A program made the translations under genes and the position numbers. Shown in pieces: positions 34,651 through 45,310 of a DNA stretch of 64,000 bases. The notes under the pieces were generated by a model. That model worked only from the letters and a program-made list of their open reading frames with translations, was not told the DNA's origin and ran no database searches. The stretch covers positions 5,583,200-5,647,199 of the forward strand of contig OY987232.1 in NCBI GenBank assembly GCA_963920705.1. The letters are read 5' to 3'. Every line of letters starts with the position of its first letter. The stretch's first letter is position 1. Source of the DNA: Odiellus spinosus. Lineage: Eukaryota > Arthropoda > Arachnida > Opiliones > Phalangiidae.

Positions 34651-35425
34651 AAGATCAACGGTGCCTTCCAAGACTCGCACACGCCAACGCCGCCTAAATT
34701 ACGCTGCCAGACTACGGGACCTCCAGCTTCTCGACCCACTTCATCCCGGCCTGGTATCACAACACACCCGTCGAGAACGAAGACGTCTCCGTCGCCAGAC
34801 CACCACGCTCAGTCACTCAGCCATCAACACCTCTACCCAGTCCATCACTGGTCCAGTGCTGTCAACGAATCCAGTCGAAGTCACCGCTACTCAGACTCAT
34901 GTTAATACACTGGTCTCTCCACATCACACGCTGTCCGCCGTCATCGTCGATCACCACCTCCAGCTCGTTCGCGCTTCCACGACCGCATCCATTTTTTCCT
35001 ACCCATCAGCCTTTCTCGATAACCTTCTATCAGAAAGCCCTACGGCCCCATCCATCAGCACATCCACTGACGATGACATTTTTGGCTTCTAAATCATCCT
35101 GATTCCCTGCTTCTACGATCAACACTGGAGTTTGCTCTGCTTCGACCTCTCTACCCACTCCATCGCCCACCTCGATCCTCTTCGGGCCGCTGATCTGCAC
35201 CTCATCTCCATAGTACAAGCGTACTTCGCCCACGAAGCACGCTTACACGGAATTTTGGACCTCGATGTTGACGACTTCCGAATCACCGATCCTTTTATGA
35301 CGCCAGCACCTCCTCAGACTGACGGCGGCTACCATATCTTGGAATACGCCCATCGCATCGTCAACCACCAGGCATTGGATTTCAACCCGTCCGACATCCG
35401 AACCCATATAACCATTAATCTTTAA
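34457..35425 (+). pseudogene. Ty3-1 ORF3, broken Ulp1/C48-like protease
   Basis: A third frame overlapping the end of pol. It starts without ATG (GTG at 34457) and runs to TAA at 35090-35092; the same frame then continues open to 35425. The N-terminal half is Arg/Thr-rich (RRERRRLRRQ). The C-terminal half resembles a Ulp1-type (C48) cysteine protease. TLSAVIVDHHLQLV fits the early substrate-binding helix. LIPCFYDQHWSLLCFDL supplies the catalytic His in HW. IAHLDPL supplies Asp, and APPQTDGGYHILEYAHRIV aligns with the Q...DCG block. Where Cys is expected there is none, and the TAA falls just before the HW strand, so it is probably inactive. The role would be proteolysis or deubiquitin/deSUMO-like activity; this is inference. 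Confidence 0.55.
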
Positions 35426-35496
35426 TTATATGTATATATTTCACTTAAACTTGTATATTGTGCATTTTTGTTTCCTATCGCCGGGACGGCTCTTAC

Positions 35497-35509
35497 TTTT
35501 GAGGGGAGC
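35497..35509 (+). promoter_or_regulatory. Ty3-1 polypurine tract
   Basis: TTGAGGGGAGC directly precedes the TG that opens the 3' LTR, as expected for the plus-strand primer of reverse transcription. Confidence 0.7.
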
Positions 35510-35868
35510 TGTTACACTAGCTCCGGACAGACGAGAGAAACCCCCCATTAGCCCGTCACATGTTTTCCTTCCCCGCTACCGCCACGACACGGGGGGTATG
35601 CCCCAAAGTATAAAAGGGGCCCGTCAAAGCTATAGCAGCATCATTCTCTCCCTGTGGACTGACGCTGAATAAGCGGAGCCACTAACAAGGAATAGAAGAG
35701 GTCGCCAGCTGTAAAAGCTAGCCCTCAACAGAATTCCGATTGCCCCTGCGATTATCCGCATATCTCTCGTCCAAACCGGAACCACGATAGTTAATAAACT
35801 TATGTCCATTTTATGAATAAAGTATTTTATAAAGTACGCTAAGACTCGTTACTAATTCCTACGTAACA
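35510..35868 (+). repeat. Ty3-1 3' LTR (359 bp)
   Basis: Begins TGTTACACTAGC and ends CTACGTAACA, giving short TGTTAC/GTAACA inverted ends. It contains TATAAAAG at 35609-35616 and two AATAAA signals at 35793-35798 and 35816-35821. Downstream flank is the relic of a CCCGG-type hAT-like element. No partner LTR is present in the window. Confidence 0.85.
35609..35616 (+). promoter_or_regulatory. TATA box in Ty3-1 LTR
   Basis: TATAAAAG followed about 30 bp downstream by AGCAGCATCATTC, a plausible start region; AATAAA signals lie 180-205 bp further on. As a 3' LTR copy it would not drive the element itself but could promote downstream transcription. Confidence 0.6.
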
Positions 35869-36196
35869 ATATCATCAAAATATAAATGAATTGAATTCAT
35901 ATTCGATATAGCGTCGTGTATTATTAATTTGTTGTAGCAATAGTTTGTCACAATGTTACATTTGTTATTATAAGCTGCTATTCTTTGATTTATGGAAAGG
36001 GGAAAACCGTCCAAGCCCGACCCGGCCCGAATTTTGAAATCAAAATTAAAGCCCGACCGGGCCCGGCCCGTCTAGATAAAAAAATTATAAAGCCCGGCCC
36101 GGTAAATTTCAAAATTTTAAAAGCCCTACCCGGCCCGGCCCGATGAATTTTTCAAACATGGAAAGCCCGGCCCGGTCCGGCCCGTGCAGGTCTCTA
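35869..36196. mobile_element. Relic of the CCCGG-rich hAT-like family
   Basis: Starting right after the LTR, ATCATCAAAATATAAATG and following sequence match about 9360 onward in the element at 7987-9648. The relic ends with GGCCCGTGCAGGTCTCTA, the family terminus. Ty3-1 therefore landed in, or recombined into, a member of this family. The left half is missing. Confidence 0.75.
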
Positions 36197-36690
36197 ACAT
36201 AAACAGCGTTGTGAAATATATAATAAAATTATAAGAAGCAACCTCCACCGAAAGACTGTAAATGTACTTTGTACACGGTAGTGACATCTATATTACCACA
36301 TTATTTGATACGCATTAAAATTACTTTTAAATATCACGTTAATTACTCGGAGATCCCTAACGATTTTAATAAAAAAAATTATTCATACTTTTGTAAAATA
36401 AGTAATGATTTGGTTTATCGCGATAATTTTCGCGATAGAGGGCGGTATGTACAAATTTAACATTTTGAGTGGGTTCAAACCCCTATGGATGAGTCTAACT
36501 TATAGTAATTATTATTCTTAAGATTTAATATATTAGTAAGACATTAATAAGATTAAAAAGAAATTAGCAATGAGATCAGAGACGCTTGAAACTGCCATAG
36601 TCTGAATTAACGATCAGAGATCGGATAGAAATGGGAATGAAAACACGTAAATAGACCACGTTAAAGAGAGAATGCACCCTAATAGCAATC
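36197..36690. other. Unassigned AT-rich DNA
   Basis: No gene recognised; one occurrence of the dispersed GTGACATCTA word at 36279. Confidence 0.35.
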
Positions 36691-37020
36691 GTTTAAACAG
36701 GCCTAATCCATTTGTTAAAAAAATTACAAATAATTATTAAACTAGAAATAAATTTAAAACTTACTCTGAAAATAGGCTTAGCTGTATTAATGGATATCCT
36801 GAATTTCTTTAAATCGATGAGTCAGAGACTAATCGAATGGTATTGGAAGTCTCGAGGAGATCTCGCCTTAACGGCAAGGCCTTTACTCATTGGTCGCTAA
36901 CCCATCAATGTGAAGAAACTCTGAATCTCCATGAATCCAGCTAAGCCTATTTTTCTATAGTTTTAAATTTATTTCAAATTTAATATTTGTTTTGTGGATT
37001 TTTTAATTCAGATTTTACTA
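36691..37020. mobile_element. Foldback MITE family Y, copy 1
   Basis: Left arm GTTTAAACAGGCCTAATCCA and then TAAACTAGAAATAAATTTAA, with the inverted counterpart at 36925-37000 (TCTCCATGAATCC, AGCTAAGCCTATTTTTC). The right terminus is decayed. A complete copy of the same family is at 42708-43045. The GC-richer centre contains CTCATTGGTCGCTAA. Non-coding. Confidence 0.7.
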
Positions 37021-37137
37021 AAGAAACTAACCACTTGGTCTTGTACACAAATTGTAACCGTGTTATTATATGAAATAATAATAATTAAAACACTTTATTA
37101 GCGCAACAATTAATTGTTTTTGGGGCAATCAATACAG

Positions 37138-37221
37138 AGAGTGACGAAATTTAGGCGGGCCGCGCTTGACTATATTGTCTTCCCTCGACAACTCATACGT
37201 TCCTCCAAAGACTGGCGTTTC
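37138..37221. repeat. Dispersed repeat, paired with 41261-41341
   Basis: Shares ATTTAGGCGGGCCGCGCTTG, TTTGTCTTCCC-like sequence and ACTGGCGTTTC with 41261-41341 in the same orientation. The function is unknown, and downstream sequence is not conserved. Confidence 0.6.
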
Positions 37222-37566
37222 CTCCGTTTACTATTTACACTAGAGTGTCTCGAATCAGAATCTGCCGGTACATTAACATTTAAGAAAATAAAACAAAAGA
37301 GGACACCATAGCCCATCATTTTTTAGTCGGTGGTAGGATTAGTAAAAGCTCTCCCAAAGGTAAACCACCATAGCAAATATGGGAGTACTCGATCGATATT
37401 CTTAATGTATTAAACTCAGGAAATACATAAACATTAACTTCGCTTTTGATTAGGATATTTAAGTAAGCCTTACCATTAGTCGGCATCGAGCAACTTTGCT
37501 TAATATCAACCATGGGTAAAGGAAGAGTGTAAAGGAAAATGCGATGACAGCGAACTAAGTAATTAG
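37222..37566. other. Unassigned DNA
   Basis: No gene is seen. A short stretch, CAGAATCTGCCGGTA (37256-37271), resembles CAGAATCTACCGGTA at 43670, so old repeat sequence is likely. Confidence 0.3.
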
Positions 37567-38236
37567 TTGAGAATATTAAACGTTTCTCTCACGTTTTTAT
37601 TCACACGTTTTTTGCAACGTGCATTTCAAAACGTGAATTTCTTAAATTAGAAACGTGCTAAAAAGGAAGGGTAAAATTAGTGATAATACCAGCAAGTAGA
37701 AACGTCATTATAACGTTATATTTAGCGCCATTTTTTCACCATGTCTTAAAGAACGTGATTTAAATGCGAATGAAACGCTTTATTGCAACGTGTCAATCTG
37801 GTATTTCTTGTTGAGAATATTAAACGTTTCTCTTACGTTTTTATTCACACGTTTCTTGCAACGTGCATTTCAAAACTTTAACTACTTAAATTAGAAACGT
37901 GCTAAAAAGAACGGGTAAAACTAGTGATAATACCAGCAAGTAGAAACGTCATTATAACGTTATATTTAGCGCCATTTTTTCACCATGTCTTTAAGAACTT
38001 GGTTTAAACGCGAATAAAACGCCTTTATTGTAACGTGTTAATCGGATATTTCATGTATAGTATTAGAAACGTTTATATTCTCGCCGTGTAATTGAAGACG
38101 TGGTATACCAAGGTGAATAACGTTGTGATTACACCTAAATATATTCGTTCCATTACTTATGTGTTCTAAACGTGTACATGACGTTTTTCTTCAAACGTTG
38201 AAAGATAGTATTTTTAAAAACCGAATTTAAAAACGT
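37567..38236. repeat. ACGT-dense array with a 244-bp tandem duplication
   Basis: The unit beginning TTGAGAATATTAAACGTTTC at 37567 is repeated at 37811 with few changes, and more diverged sequence follows to 38236. The tetramer ACGT, mostly as AACGTG/CACGTT or AAACGT, occurs about 25 times in 670 bp, spread at uneven spacing through otherwise AT-rich sequence. No frame is conserved. Confidence 0.8.
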
Positions 38237-38329
38237 GTAAGAACCCCAAATTTCTACCAAATAATTTACCCCGGAAATCATGCATAGACTGGCTTTCCTT
38301 TTCAGCCCCCCTTTTTTTTCATTAGGTTT

Positions 38330-38392
38330 ATAGCATTACATAAATGACTACATAAATATTAAACTTCCACTAATGTTCATTTATATGTAGAT
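38330..38392 (+). repeat. 63-bp exact direct repeat, left copy
   Basis: Identical to 39470-39532. It contains an internal inverted repeat (CTACATAAAT, then ATTTATATGTAG). The two copies bracket 1077 bp. Confidence 0.9.
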
Positions 38393-38569
38393 TATGTTTT
38401 AGAAGCCTTTCTTTCCCCGGGCTACTTCTACCTATAAAGAAGCAATCCATATGTCGATATCATTAGGATATACACTTTAGTGTGTATCCCTTTATTAAAC
38501 TTGAATTTCATCAGAAACTGTAATGTTAATTCGGGTGAACCCGCAGCGCTTGATAACTGAAATCTTCGT

Positions 38570-39045
38570 ATTCCTCTTCCCACCGTCCACTGAATTCGAG
38601 TTTATGCAGTCAAAGGTACTTTGACAAAATTTGATAAGATTTTTTCGGGTACAACAGTTTCTCTAGTTAAACTCAGAATTAAATAATGAAATATTGATAA
38701 GGTATATGAAGTAATATAAATGCCAGAATCGGTTACAAAAGGGTGAAAACATAAGCCTAGACGAGCTTTATTAATAGTTTTAAAATGACAATTTTTTTCT
38801 TAAACGGTAGAATGATATTTATTTGAAATATTTTTTCCTATGTCGTCTTTATCCTTTTTTTTTTTTTGAAAAATATTTAATAATAATTAAATCTTTGGAG
38901 TAGTGAACTAAATCTACTAACTATAATTTTAAAGATATTAAATTGCTCTTTCTTTAACAATTAATTGGTTTTCCTTTAAGGGTTTGACCCGAGTTAGATA
39001 AAGAGCCCTTTTTAAGGGTGCAAAGCAGCCCCTTTTTTGTATAAT
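38570..39045. repeat. Composite of family F interior and palindrome family
   Basis: 38578-38830 matches the 630-800 part of family F (TTGACAAAATTTGATAAG, TATATGAAGTAATA). 38840-39045 matches the palindrome-family repeat at 29501-29728 (GTCGTCTTTATCC, CTTTGGAGTAGTGAACTA, TTTAAGGGTGCAAAGCAGCC). Non-coding. Confidence 0.6.
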
Positions 39046-39469
39046 AGTTCTTAAACGTTTCTCAAAAAACGGGAGTACCGAAAAAGCGTTTATACGAAAC
39101 AGTATTATCAGGAGTTCACATTAGATTAGGTCTGTTTTTTTTATGTGAAAAGCCGCTGTTCTGAGAGCCAATCGTTTTGAATCTGAGGAATCGTTGTTTT
39201 CTGAGAAATCTTTGACAACGATTAATACAAACCTACCCACCACCCGATTTACGGTAATTTAGAGGATAAATATACTTAAGTGCTGAATTGCGCCTTTCCA
39301 TTTCGAATTGTAATAAAACTTTATTCGATTTTTTTATCTTCAAAATCAGTATCCGGCGCGAAAATGTTTTCGACTTGGTAAGGGCTTCTTCATTCAGAAA
39401 TGAGGATTCTGATTGCTTTGAGACACTGTATTTTGAAATCGCTTTATTCATCGCTATCACTGAATACAA
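39046..39469. other. Unassigned DNA inside the 63-bp bracket
   Basis: Two short opposite-strand frames (39233-39473) overlap here; neither resembles a known protein. Confidence 0.3.
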
Positions 39470-39532
39470 ATAGCATTACATAAATGACTACATAAATATT
39501 AAACTTCCACTAATGTTCATTTATATGTAGAT
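39470..39532 (+). repeat. 63-bp exact direct repeat, right copy
   Basis: Identical to 38330-38392, from ATAGCATTACATAAATGACT through TTATATGTAGAT. Flanking bases differ immediately on both sides. Confidence 0.9.
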
Positions 39533-40085
39533 AAAGAATCATGTTTGTGACGTAAATGGTCAGTCAGATTTCTAGGAGGCAACTTAGCCAAGTAACATGT
39601 TCAGATCATGTTCGCGATTAAACTGCTAGATTGTTATGGTTTTGCCTCAACTGACTCAATTAACGGTCCAGTCCCTTACTTTATTAATATCTTTCGGTGT
39701 AGAAATATTTAGGCAGAAGATAACGCAAGATCAAAGAACTGTTTGCTAAAAGCGATTTTATTGTCGTAAAAAATGGACCAGTTTGAAAACTTCACTTTGA
39801 GAGCGAGATTGGAAAATGTAAGTTTAAAAGTTTTTGAATTCAAATATAGACGTAATAACCTCTATTTGATTAAGTGCTAAATTTGATTATATTGTCTATT
39901 AAATTAAATCATACCAGATGATCGAATTTAATAGGTTATTTTAATTTAAAATCGAGTACTCGAATATTTAAGGCTATTTGGACAAATTACGAAATTATTC
40001 AATTTACTATACGACTGAAATTATAGAGATTTCGATCGAATATGAAATGACTGAAATTAGTAGAATATTTGACCGAATTTAAGAC
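39533..40085. other. Unassigned AT-rich DNA
   Basis: No gene recognised. The right part grades into the minisatellite. Confidence 0.3.
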
Positions 40086-40610
40086 TATTTGACCGAATTT
40101 AACGGGCAGATTAATCAAATTTAATCGGCAGATGAATCGAAGTTAATCGTCAAATTAATCGAAGTTAATCGGCAGATTAATCGAACTTAATCGGAAGATT
40201 AGTAGTAGTTAATAGCCAGATTAATTGAAGTTAATCGGCAGTTTAATCTAAATTAATCGGCAGATTAATTTAACTTAATAGGCAGATTAGTCGAACTTAA
40301 TTGACAGATTAAGCGAGCTTAATCGGCAGATTAATCGAAATTAATAGACAGATTAATCGAATTTAAAAGGCAGATCAACCGAATTTAATTGTCAGATCAA
40401 TCGAATTTAATTGTCAGGTCAATCGAATATAATTGGCAGCTTAATCGAATATAGTAGGCTGATTATTCGAATTTAATAGACAGATTAATCGAATTTTGTA
40501 GGCAGATTGTTCGAATTTAATAGACAGATAAATCTAATTTAATAGGCAGATTATTCGAATTTAATTGGAAGATTAATCGAATTTAATAGACCGTTTGAAT
40601 CAACGAATAC
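40086..40610. repeat. AT-rich minisatellite, units of about 22-27 bp
   Basis: About 20 irregular copies of a unit like GGCAGATTAATCGAATTTAA, with AGTTAATC/ACTTAATC and GACAGATT variants. It is diverged and non-coding; not a CRISPR array, because the units abut without unique spacers and drift steadily. Confidence 0.85.
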
Positions 40611-40856
40611 CAAACGGAACTTTTTTTTTCTTTTGTGATTTGAATCATTCGATGAAATGGAGTTATAGTTTATACATTTTTTTGACGATTCCGGACATAT
40701 TCTTTTCTTTTTTGATTTATAGAACGGATAAAAAGAACGTCTAGAAGATTTTATCGTACGATACCATCCGTCAACCAAGATATATTATGAGTTTCTATTG
40801 AAATTTCCGAAGTACCGGTGACCCTATTTTTTTTTTAATTAATCGTAGTATTTATG

Positions 40857-40990
40857 CTTGGGAACACGTTCGTGCAATACAAGACGTTAGCTAAGCAAGA
40901 GTGAAACTTGGGAACACGTTCGTGCAATACAAGACGTTAGCTAAGCAAGAGTGAAACTTGGGAACGCGCGCAGTACGAGGCGTTAACTAA
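40857..40990. repeat. 50-bp tandem repeat, 2.6 copies
   Basis: Copies at 40857-40906 and 40907-40956 are identical (CTTGGGAACACGTTCGTGCA, then ATACAAGACGTTAGCTAAGC). A third, diverged partial copy starts at 40957. Confidence 0.9.
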
Positions 40991-42707
40991 AAAATCATAA
41001 TGAAGACGTGGAACGTGTCAATTTTAATCGAACTTTAAAATATGAAATCATTGACGAAATTAATAAATCATTAATCTAGTAATTATAAACGAAAATAATC
41101 ACTTTATTCCATAAAAGTAAACAGCGCCTCGTAGCTTAATACTATCAGTAAAAGGTCCAGGTAGACGTACAAGCCCATCACTTAAAAATAGCCAAAAAAG
41201 TCATAACCCCTGTCTGGCTAGAATGATTTGGACTCTTCCTCGATATTTTGAGTCCCAAGAGAGGGACGGAATTTAGGCGGGCCGCGCTTGGATATTTTGT
41301 CTTCCCTTCCAACTCTGGAATTTCTCCAAGAGTGGCGTTTCTGATTTCACACTGGCTAACCGATTTGAAACGTTAAAATTAAACCAAGATTCAAATCGCC
41401 AGAAATCGTTTTTACACGACACGCGTTTACGCATTGTCTTTATAAATCGATTTATCGTAGCTTCGTCTGTTGGTTTTTGAACCGAATCGGTATGAAACTG
41501 GTTCCCGAAAGCGACGTTTACGCTAGAGATTTTGCCACCGTTGTTAACAGTTTTGGAAAAGTCAAAATGGAAAAGTTTGATTTCAACTATAGAGATCCTT
41601 TGGCGGTACAAGCTACCGCGCAAAGGATTTCGCATTTAGGAAGCCAAATTTCATCAGTTCTATTTGTTCTATAATAGGACAATGAAACTCCAAATAGGTT
41701 GAACATATTTTCAAAGGCTTTTCTGGATTCTTCGTCTATTTCAGTTACTAAGCGAAAGCGCAACTTATCTTCGTAAATGCACGCTACCTACTTCCGAGGA
41801 CTTAACTAAGAAACAATTCCCTGATATTCTGAATCAGGAACGTCCGATTCCCGCCATTTCAACCGCACCTGAAAGGCGAGAAAGTCTCATTTCAGTTTTT
41901 CTGATAGGTGTGTATGAGTGGTCCACGAGCACTTTTGCCGTGACTCACGGCCAATAAGTTCCAGCCCGCAGCGATTTTCAAATCTTCCTCGTGAAAGCAC
42001 ACATTGATAAGGTTTTTGCAATTTTTGTACCGCGTATTTAAGCCGTCTCTGAAAAAGTTTACCTTTTTTAAATTTTTAATTCACGGATTTTGAAATTCCG
42101 TCATTTTCTTAATAAAATTCACCGAAACCTCGTTATATGTGTGAGGTAATCTCAAGGATTTCTCAAGATTGGTGCAACCTTTGACTTCCGTTATTTAAAT
42201 CACGAAATTCAAAAGTTGCGCCACTCTTGAGAAATTCTTATAGTAAATCTAAAATGTATGGGTAGTCGCTCGTGAATTGTCCCAATGGTATCCTTGGCCC
42301 GCGTCTTGTACCACGAAGCAATAGCTTTACGAAAAATCCATTAAAACCACGGCTTCTTTCGTAATTCAACTGTGAAAGATACGCTGATTGATGCTTAGCT
42401 GTGAAATGATGCTGCGCAAGATTCTCTACTTTTTAACCAGTTCTTCGAGAAATTCATCCATTGTGAATTATGTATAAAAAAATTGAAAGTGAAATTCGTT
42501 TTAAATACCTATGTACTAATTATATCAAAACAATTTTTTAGTATAACATAAATACATATATAGTTATCATATTTTAAAATTACAGTTAATTTTAAGGTGG
42601 ACACCTATTTTGCCAGATTTAAACACTGAACCCCCCAATTCATTTGTAACTCAAAACCTAAAGGGAAAATGCAACCTAACAAAAATTTTTTCCACCGATT
42701 CCTCAAG
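40991..42707. other. Unassigned DNA with one dispersed repeat
   Basis: 41261-41341 is the partner of 37138-37221. Frames at 41273-41635 (minus) and 41477-41674 (plus) overlap on opposite strands, and neither is recognisable. The rest shows nothing I can assign. Confidence 0.35.
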
Positions 42708-43045
42708 GTTTAAATAGGCCTAATCCACTTGTGAAAAAATTTACGAACAAATATTAAACTAGAAATAAATTTAAAACTCACCCGGGAAATAGGGTTAGCG
42801 GGATTCATGGAGATCCTGGTTTCCTCGCGTATACGGTCTAGCGACCAATCGAATGCGACTGTAAGTCTCGTGGATATCTTTAGTGAATGACCGGAATTTG
42901 CTCATTGGTCCCTAGACCTTACACGGAGCCAATTCAGGATCTCCATGAATCCCGCTAAGCCTATTTTTCGGGTAAGTTTTAAATTTGTTTCTAGTTTAAT
43001 ATTAGATTTGTTAACTTTTTATTGGTGGATGAGGCCTATTTAAAC
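42708..43045. mobile_element. Foldback MITE family Y, copy 2 (338 bp)
   Basis: Complete copy. The left end is GTTTAAATAGGCCTAATCCA and the right end reads GGATGAGGCCTATTTAAAC. The arms continue through TAAACTAGAAATAAATTTAA and GCGGGATTCATGGAGATCC with their complements. The central GC-richer block includes CTAGCGACCAATCGAATG and its counterpart. Non-coding. Confidence 0.8.
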
Positions 43046-43165
43046 AATAAGGAAACGATAAAAAATAACTTATTAGGTTATAATAAGAAAATATTTATAT
43101 TTTGGCTCCATAACATGACATTAACCCAAGAATGCGAGTTTTACAAATAAAAACCTATCTGTTTT

Positions 43166-43334
43166 GCCGGGAGTGGTGGTGCGCTCCTGTAAACTGGCAT
43201 CTCAGTGGCAGAGATTGGGTGTTGTCCTGTTTGAGTAGCACGTCCCTTACCCGTAGGACTAGGGAGTGCGGCGAATGGTCCGCAACGGTATGGTCCTTCC
43301 GTTGCGTGGGCAATACCCAGTCCTGATCTCCGGC
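43166..43334 (+). ncRNA. Structured RNA candidate, SRP/7SL 5'-domain-like
   Basis: A GC-rich block in AT-rich surroundings. The start, GCCGGGAGTGGTGGTGCGCT followed by CCTGTAA, resembles the conserved 5' (Alu) domain of SRP RNA. The 5' GCCGGGAG can pair with 3' CTCCGGC to close the molecule, and an internal hairpin CGCAACGG/CCGTTGCG is perfect. It is shorter (about 170 nt) than a full SRP RNA of roughly 300 nt, and I do not see the helix-8 core, so it may be a pseudogene, a 7SL-derived repeat, or an unrelated structured element. Confidence 0.3.
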
Positions 43335-43345
43335 ACAGTCCGATA

Positions 43346-43973
43346 TTCCATCTGTCCTCCCATACCCCCCTTCACAAGACCGACGTTAACATTAGAACGA
43401 GCTCAAGGTCCCAAGAGGGAGCCACTGTAGCTCATAACCATCGATATATAAAAAAAGCTTTATTTTTGAGAAATATTAAATACGCATCTAGGAGCGTTCA
43501 AAATGCTTAATTTCCAAAATCTATAAAATTAACAATTACCAATTTTATGTCCAAATACTAAAGAAATGGCGAGCTCTTGGGTACATTTAACCATAAGAAA
43601 AGTTTCGTTCGATTCCATCACCTATCAGCTACATGTCCCTGTCCATTCCGCAAATAATTAACCAAATCAGAATCTACCGGTATAATTACCCGGACTTTGC
43701 TGTTATTATTAAGCTTCAGGGCGTTGTTTAATTTTATGGAATAAAGTGAATAACTTTTGTTAATCCGAATGATTTTAAAAATCAAAATATGTCCAGATTT
43801 CACTGTTCTTTTAAATTGAAAACCCTTCAACTCTTCGCGTAATACAATGCCTTCCATCGAACAAAATACTCGTGGCACGCTGAATGTCACTTGACACGTT
43901 TATTATTTACCACATCTCGCGCTATAATTGCGCTCGTAATTGGCAAGAGCAATTTACGACATTACATCTTTAA
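43346..43973. other. Unassigned DNA
   Basis: A minus frame at 43890-43618 (90 codons, GTG start, internal ATG giving about 79 residues) contains no domain I recognise and could be chance. No other feature is seen. Confidence 0.3.
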
Positions 43974-44169
43974 ACAAGTTGGGAAACCAAAATTTGCCTC
44001 CCCGACGACGCAACCTAACCTAACCTTATCTTAAATAAAAAAGAAATGTGTTTGTACGTAGGGTAAATGAAGATGAGTGTAATCGAAGGTATTATTAAGT
44101 TCCAATCGATTAATTAGAATTTTAACCCAACCTCTATATTTACCTCGATTTTAAGTTTATACGCAAATA

Positions 44170-45310
44170 GTCGAAAATTAAACATCAAAATACGAGCAAA
44201 TTCAATATCAATCCGGTTTAAGCGTGTTAGTCAACAGTAAATTGTGGTATTACTAAAATGGTTCGATCTGCGCACGCGTACTCGCAACAATCTCGCGCGA
44301 AATACATTTTCGAAACGTGCGAAAATTATAAAATATTTATTTGAAAGCCCGTGCTAGTTATTAAAACCAATTCTTACGCCACTGTTCGCAAATTTGCCAG
44401 AAGATTACAGCATTTCCGCATACATAGAGCTGATTCTCCCAAGAATATCAGAATCGCTTTGATATTTTGCACGCGTAAAGTGGTTTCCGACTTGAAATTT
44501 AGTGGACTACGCGTACTCGCGTGCTGGCGATCTCGATTTTATGCTAGTCACAATGTTGCAAAATTGAAGCTTAACGTGTTTTACGCGCACTAATTTATTT
44601 TAGACATTCGGAGAAATTAAAAAAAAAAATAGAACTCTCTTTAATGCTTTTGGTCATTTAGTTCTGCCAAACGTACCAGCACGCGTTCTTCGTATATATA
44701 TTTATATCTTTACGCTAATGACGTGAATGCACCAATTAATATCCTTAAGACAGCTAAGTAAATTTTCTCATTCGCTATACTCAGCCGAAACGGGAAAAAT
44801 TCCAATGTTCACGCATACGCGCCATATGATGTTCATCTCAATATCTTGGATACCCGTGTTAACGAGCTTTTAAATCTAATCTTTATTATGCAATTTCTAT
44901 CTTTGATACCTGTGTAAACGCACCTTCATTTAAAGTACGCGAGATTGTCTAAAATATAAATCTTTCTCGTGAATTTTACCCTCGCGTACAGTCGACATTT
45001 TCTCGCGAAACACATTCCCAAATATCGGAAACATGCAAGAAATTGAAAAAATAAAATTGAAAGCGCGTGCTTGAAACTGGTTTTTATAACGAAGTCCCAC
45101 TACACTGTTTCCAACTTCGCTAGAAGGTAACAGTTTGTCCCAGTACTTAAAGTGGATTCTCTCAATATTTAGCCGAAAAGAAGAAAAAAATCATTTCCAA
45201 TGTCCATGTATACGAGCCATATAATCATATCTATATCCCTGTGAACGCGCCTTTATCTCTTATCTTAATAATGTCGTGTCTATCTTGGATACCCATGTAA
45301 ACGCACCAAG
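44170..45310 (+). repeat. Left arm of large inverted repeat
   Basis: Contains two diverged tandem versions of the same sequence (44230-44930 and 44930-45310: each has TCGCG-rich sequence, then AGATTACAGCATTTCC or AGGTAACAGTTTGTCC, then GGATACCCGTGT-like motifs). The first version matches the right arm in inverted orientation over TCCGACTTGAAATTTAGTGG and CTCGCGTGCTGGCGA. Confidence 0.65.

Larger units (their letters stand above)
29729..35868 (+). mobile_element. Ty3/gypsy element Ty3-1, 5' LTR missing
   Basis: Internal region with gag, pol and an extra 3' ORF, followed by a polypurine tract and one LTR (35510-35868). No copy of that LTR and no convincing primer-binding site lies upstream of gag; homology to an unrelated repeat runs right up to 29728, so the 5' end is truncated or rearranged. 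GC content is clearly higher than in the flanks, which makes the element stand out. The long open gag and pol suggest the insertion is not very old. Confidence 0.9.

Noticed and set aside
40086-40610. Possible CRISPR-like array
   Set aside because: Units are contiguous, drift gradually and have no unique spacers; the genome is clearly eukaryotic.
41273-41674. Opposite-strand overlapping frames of 120 and 65 codons
   Set aside because: Mutually exclusive, no recognised domain, and the first part is a dispersed repeat.
44351-44593. Frame with SDLKFSGLRVLACWRSRF, similar to a frame at 47964-48278
   Set aside because: Both lie in the inverted-repeat arms; the similarity follows from DNA homology and changes are not biased to silent sites.
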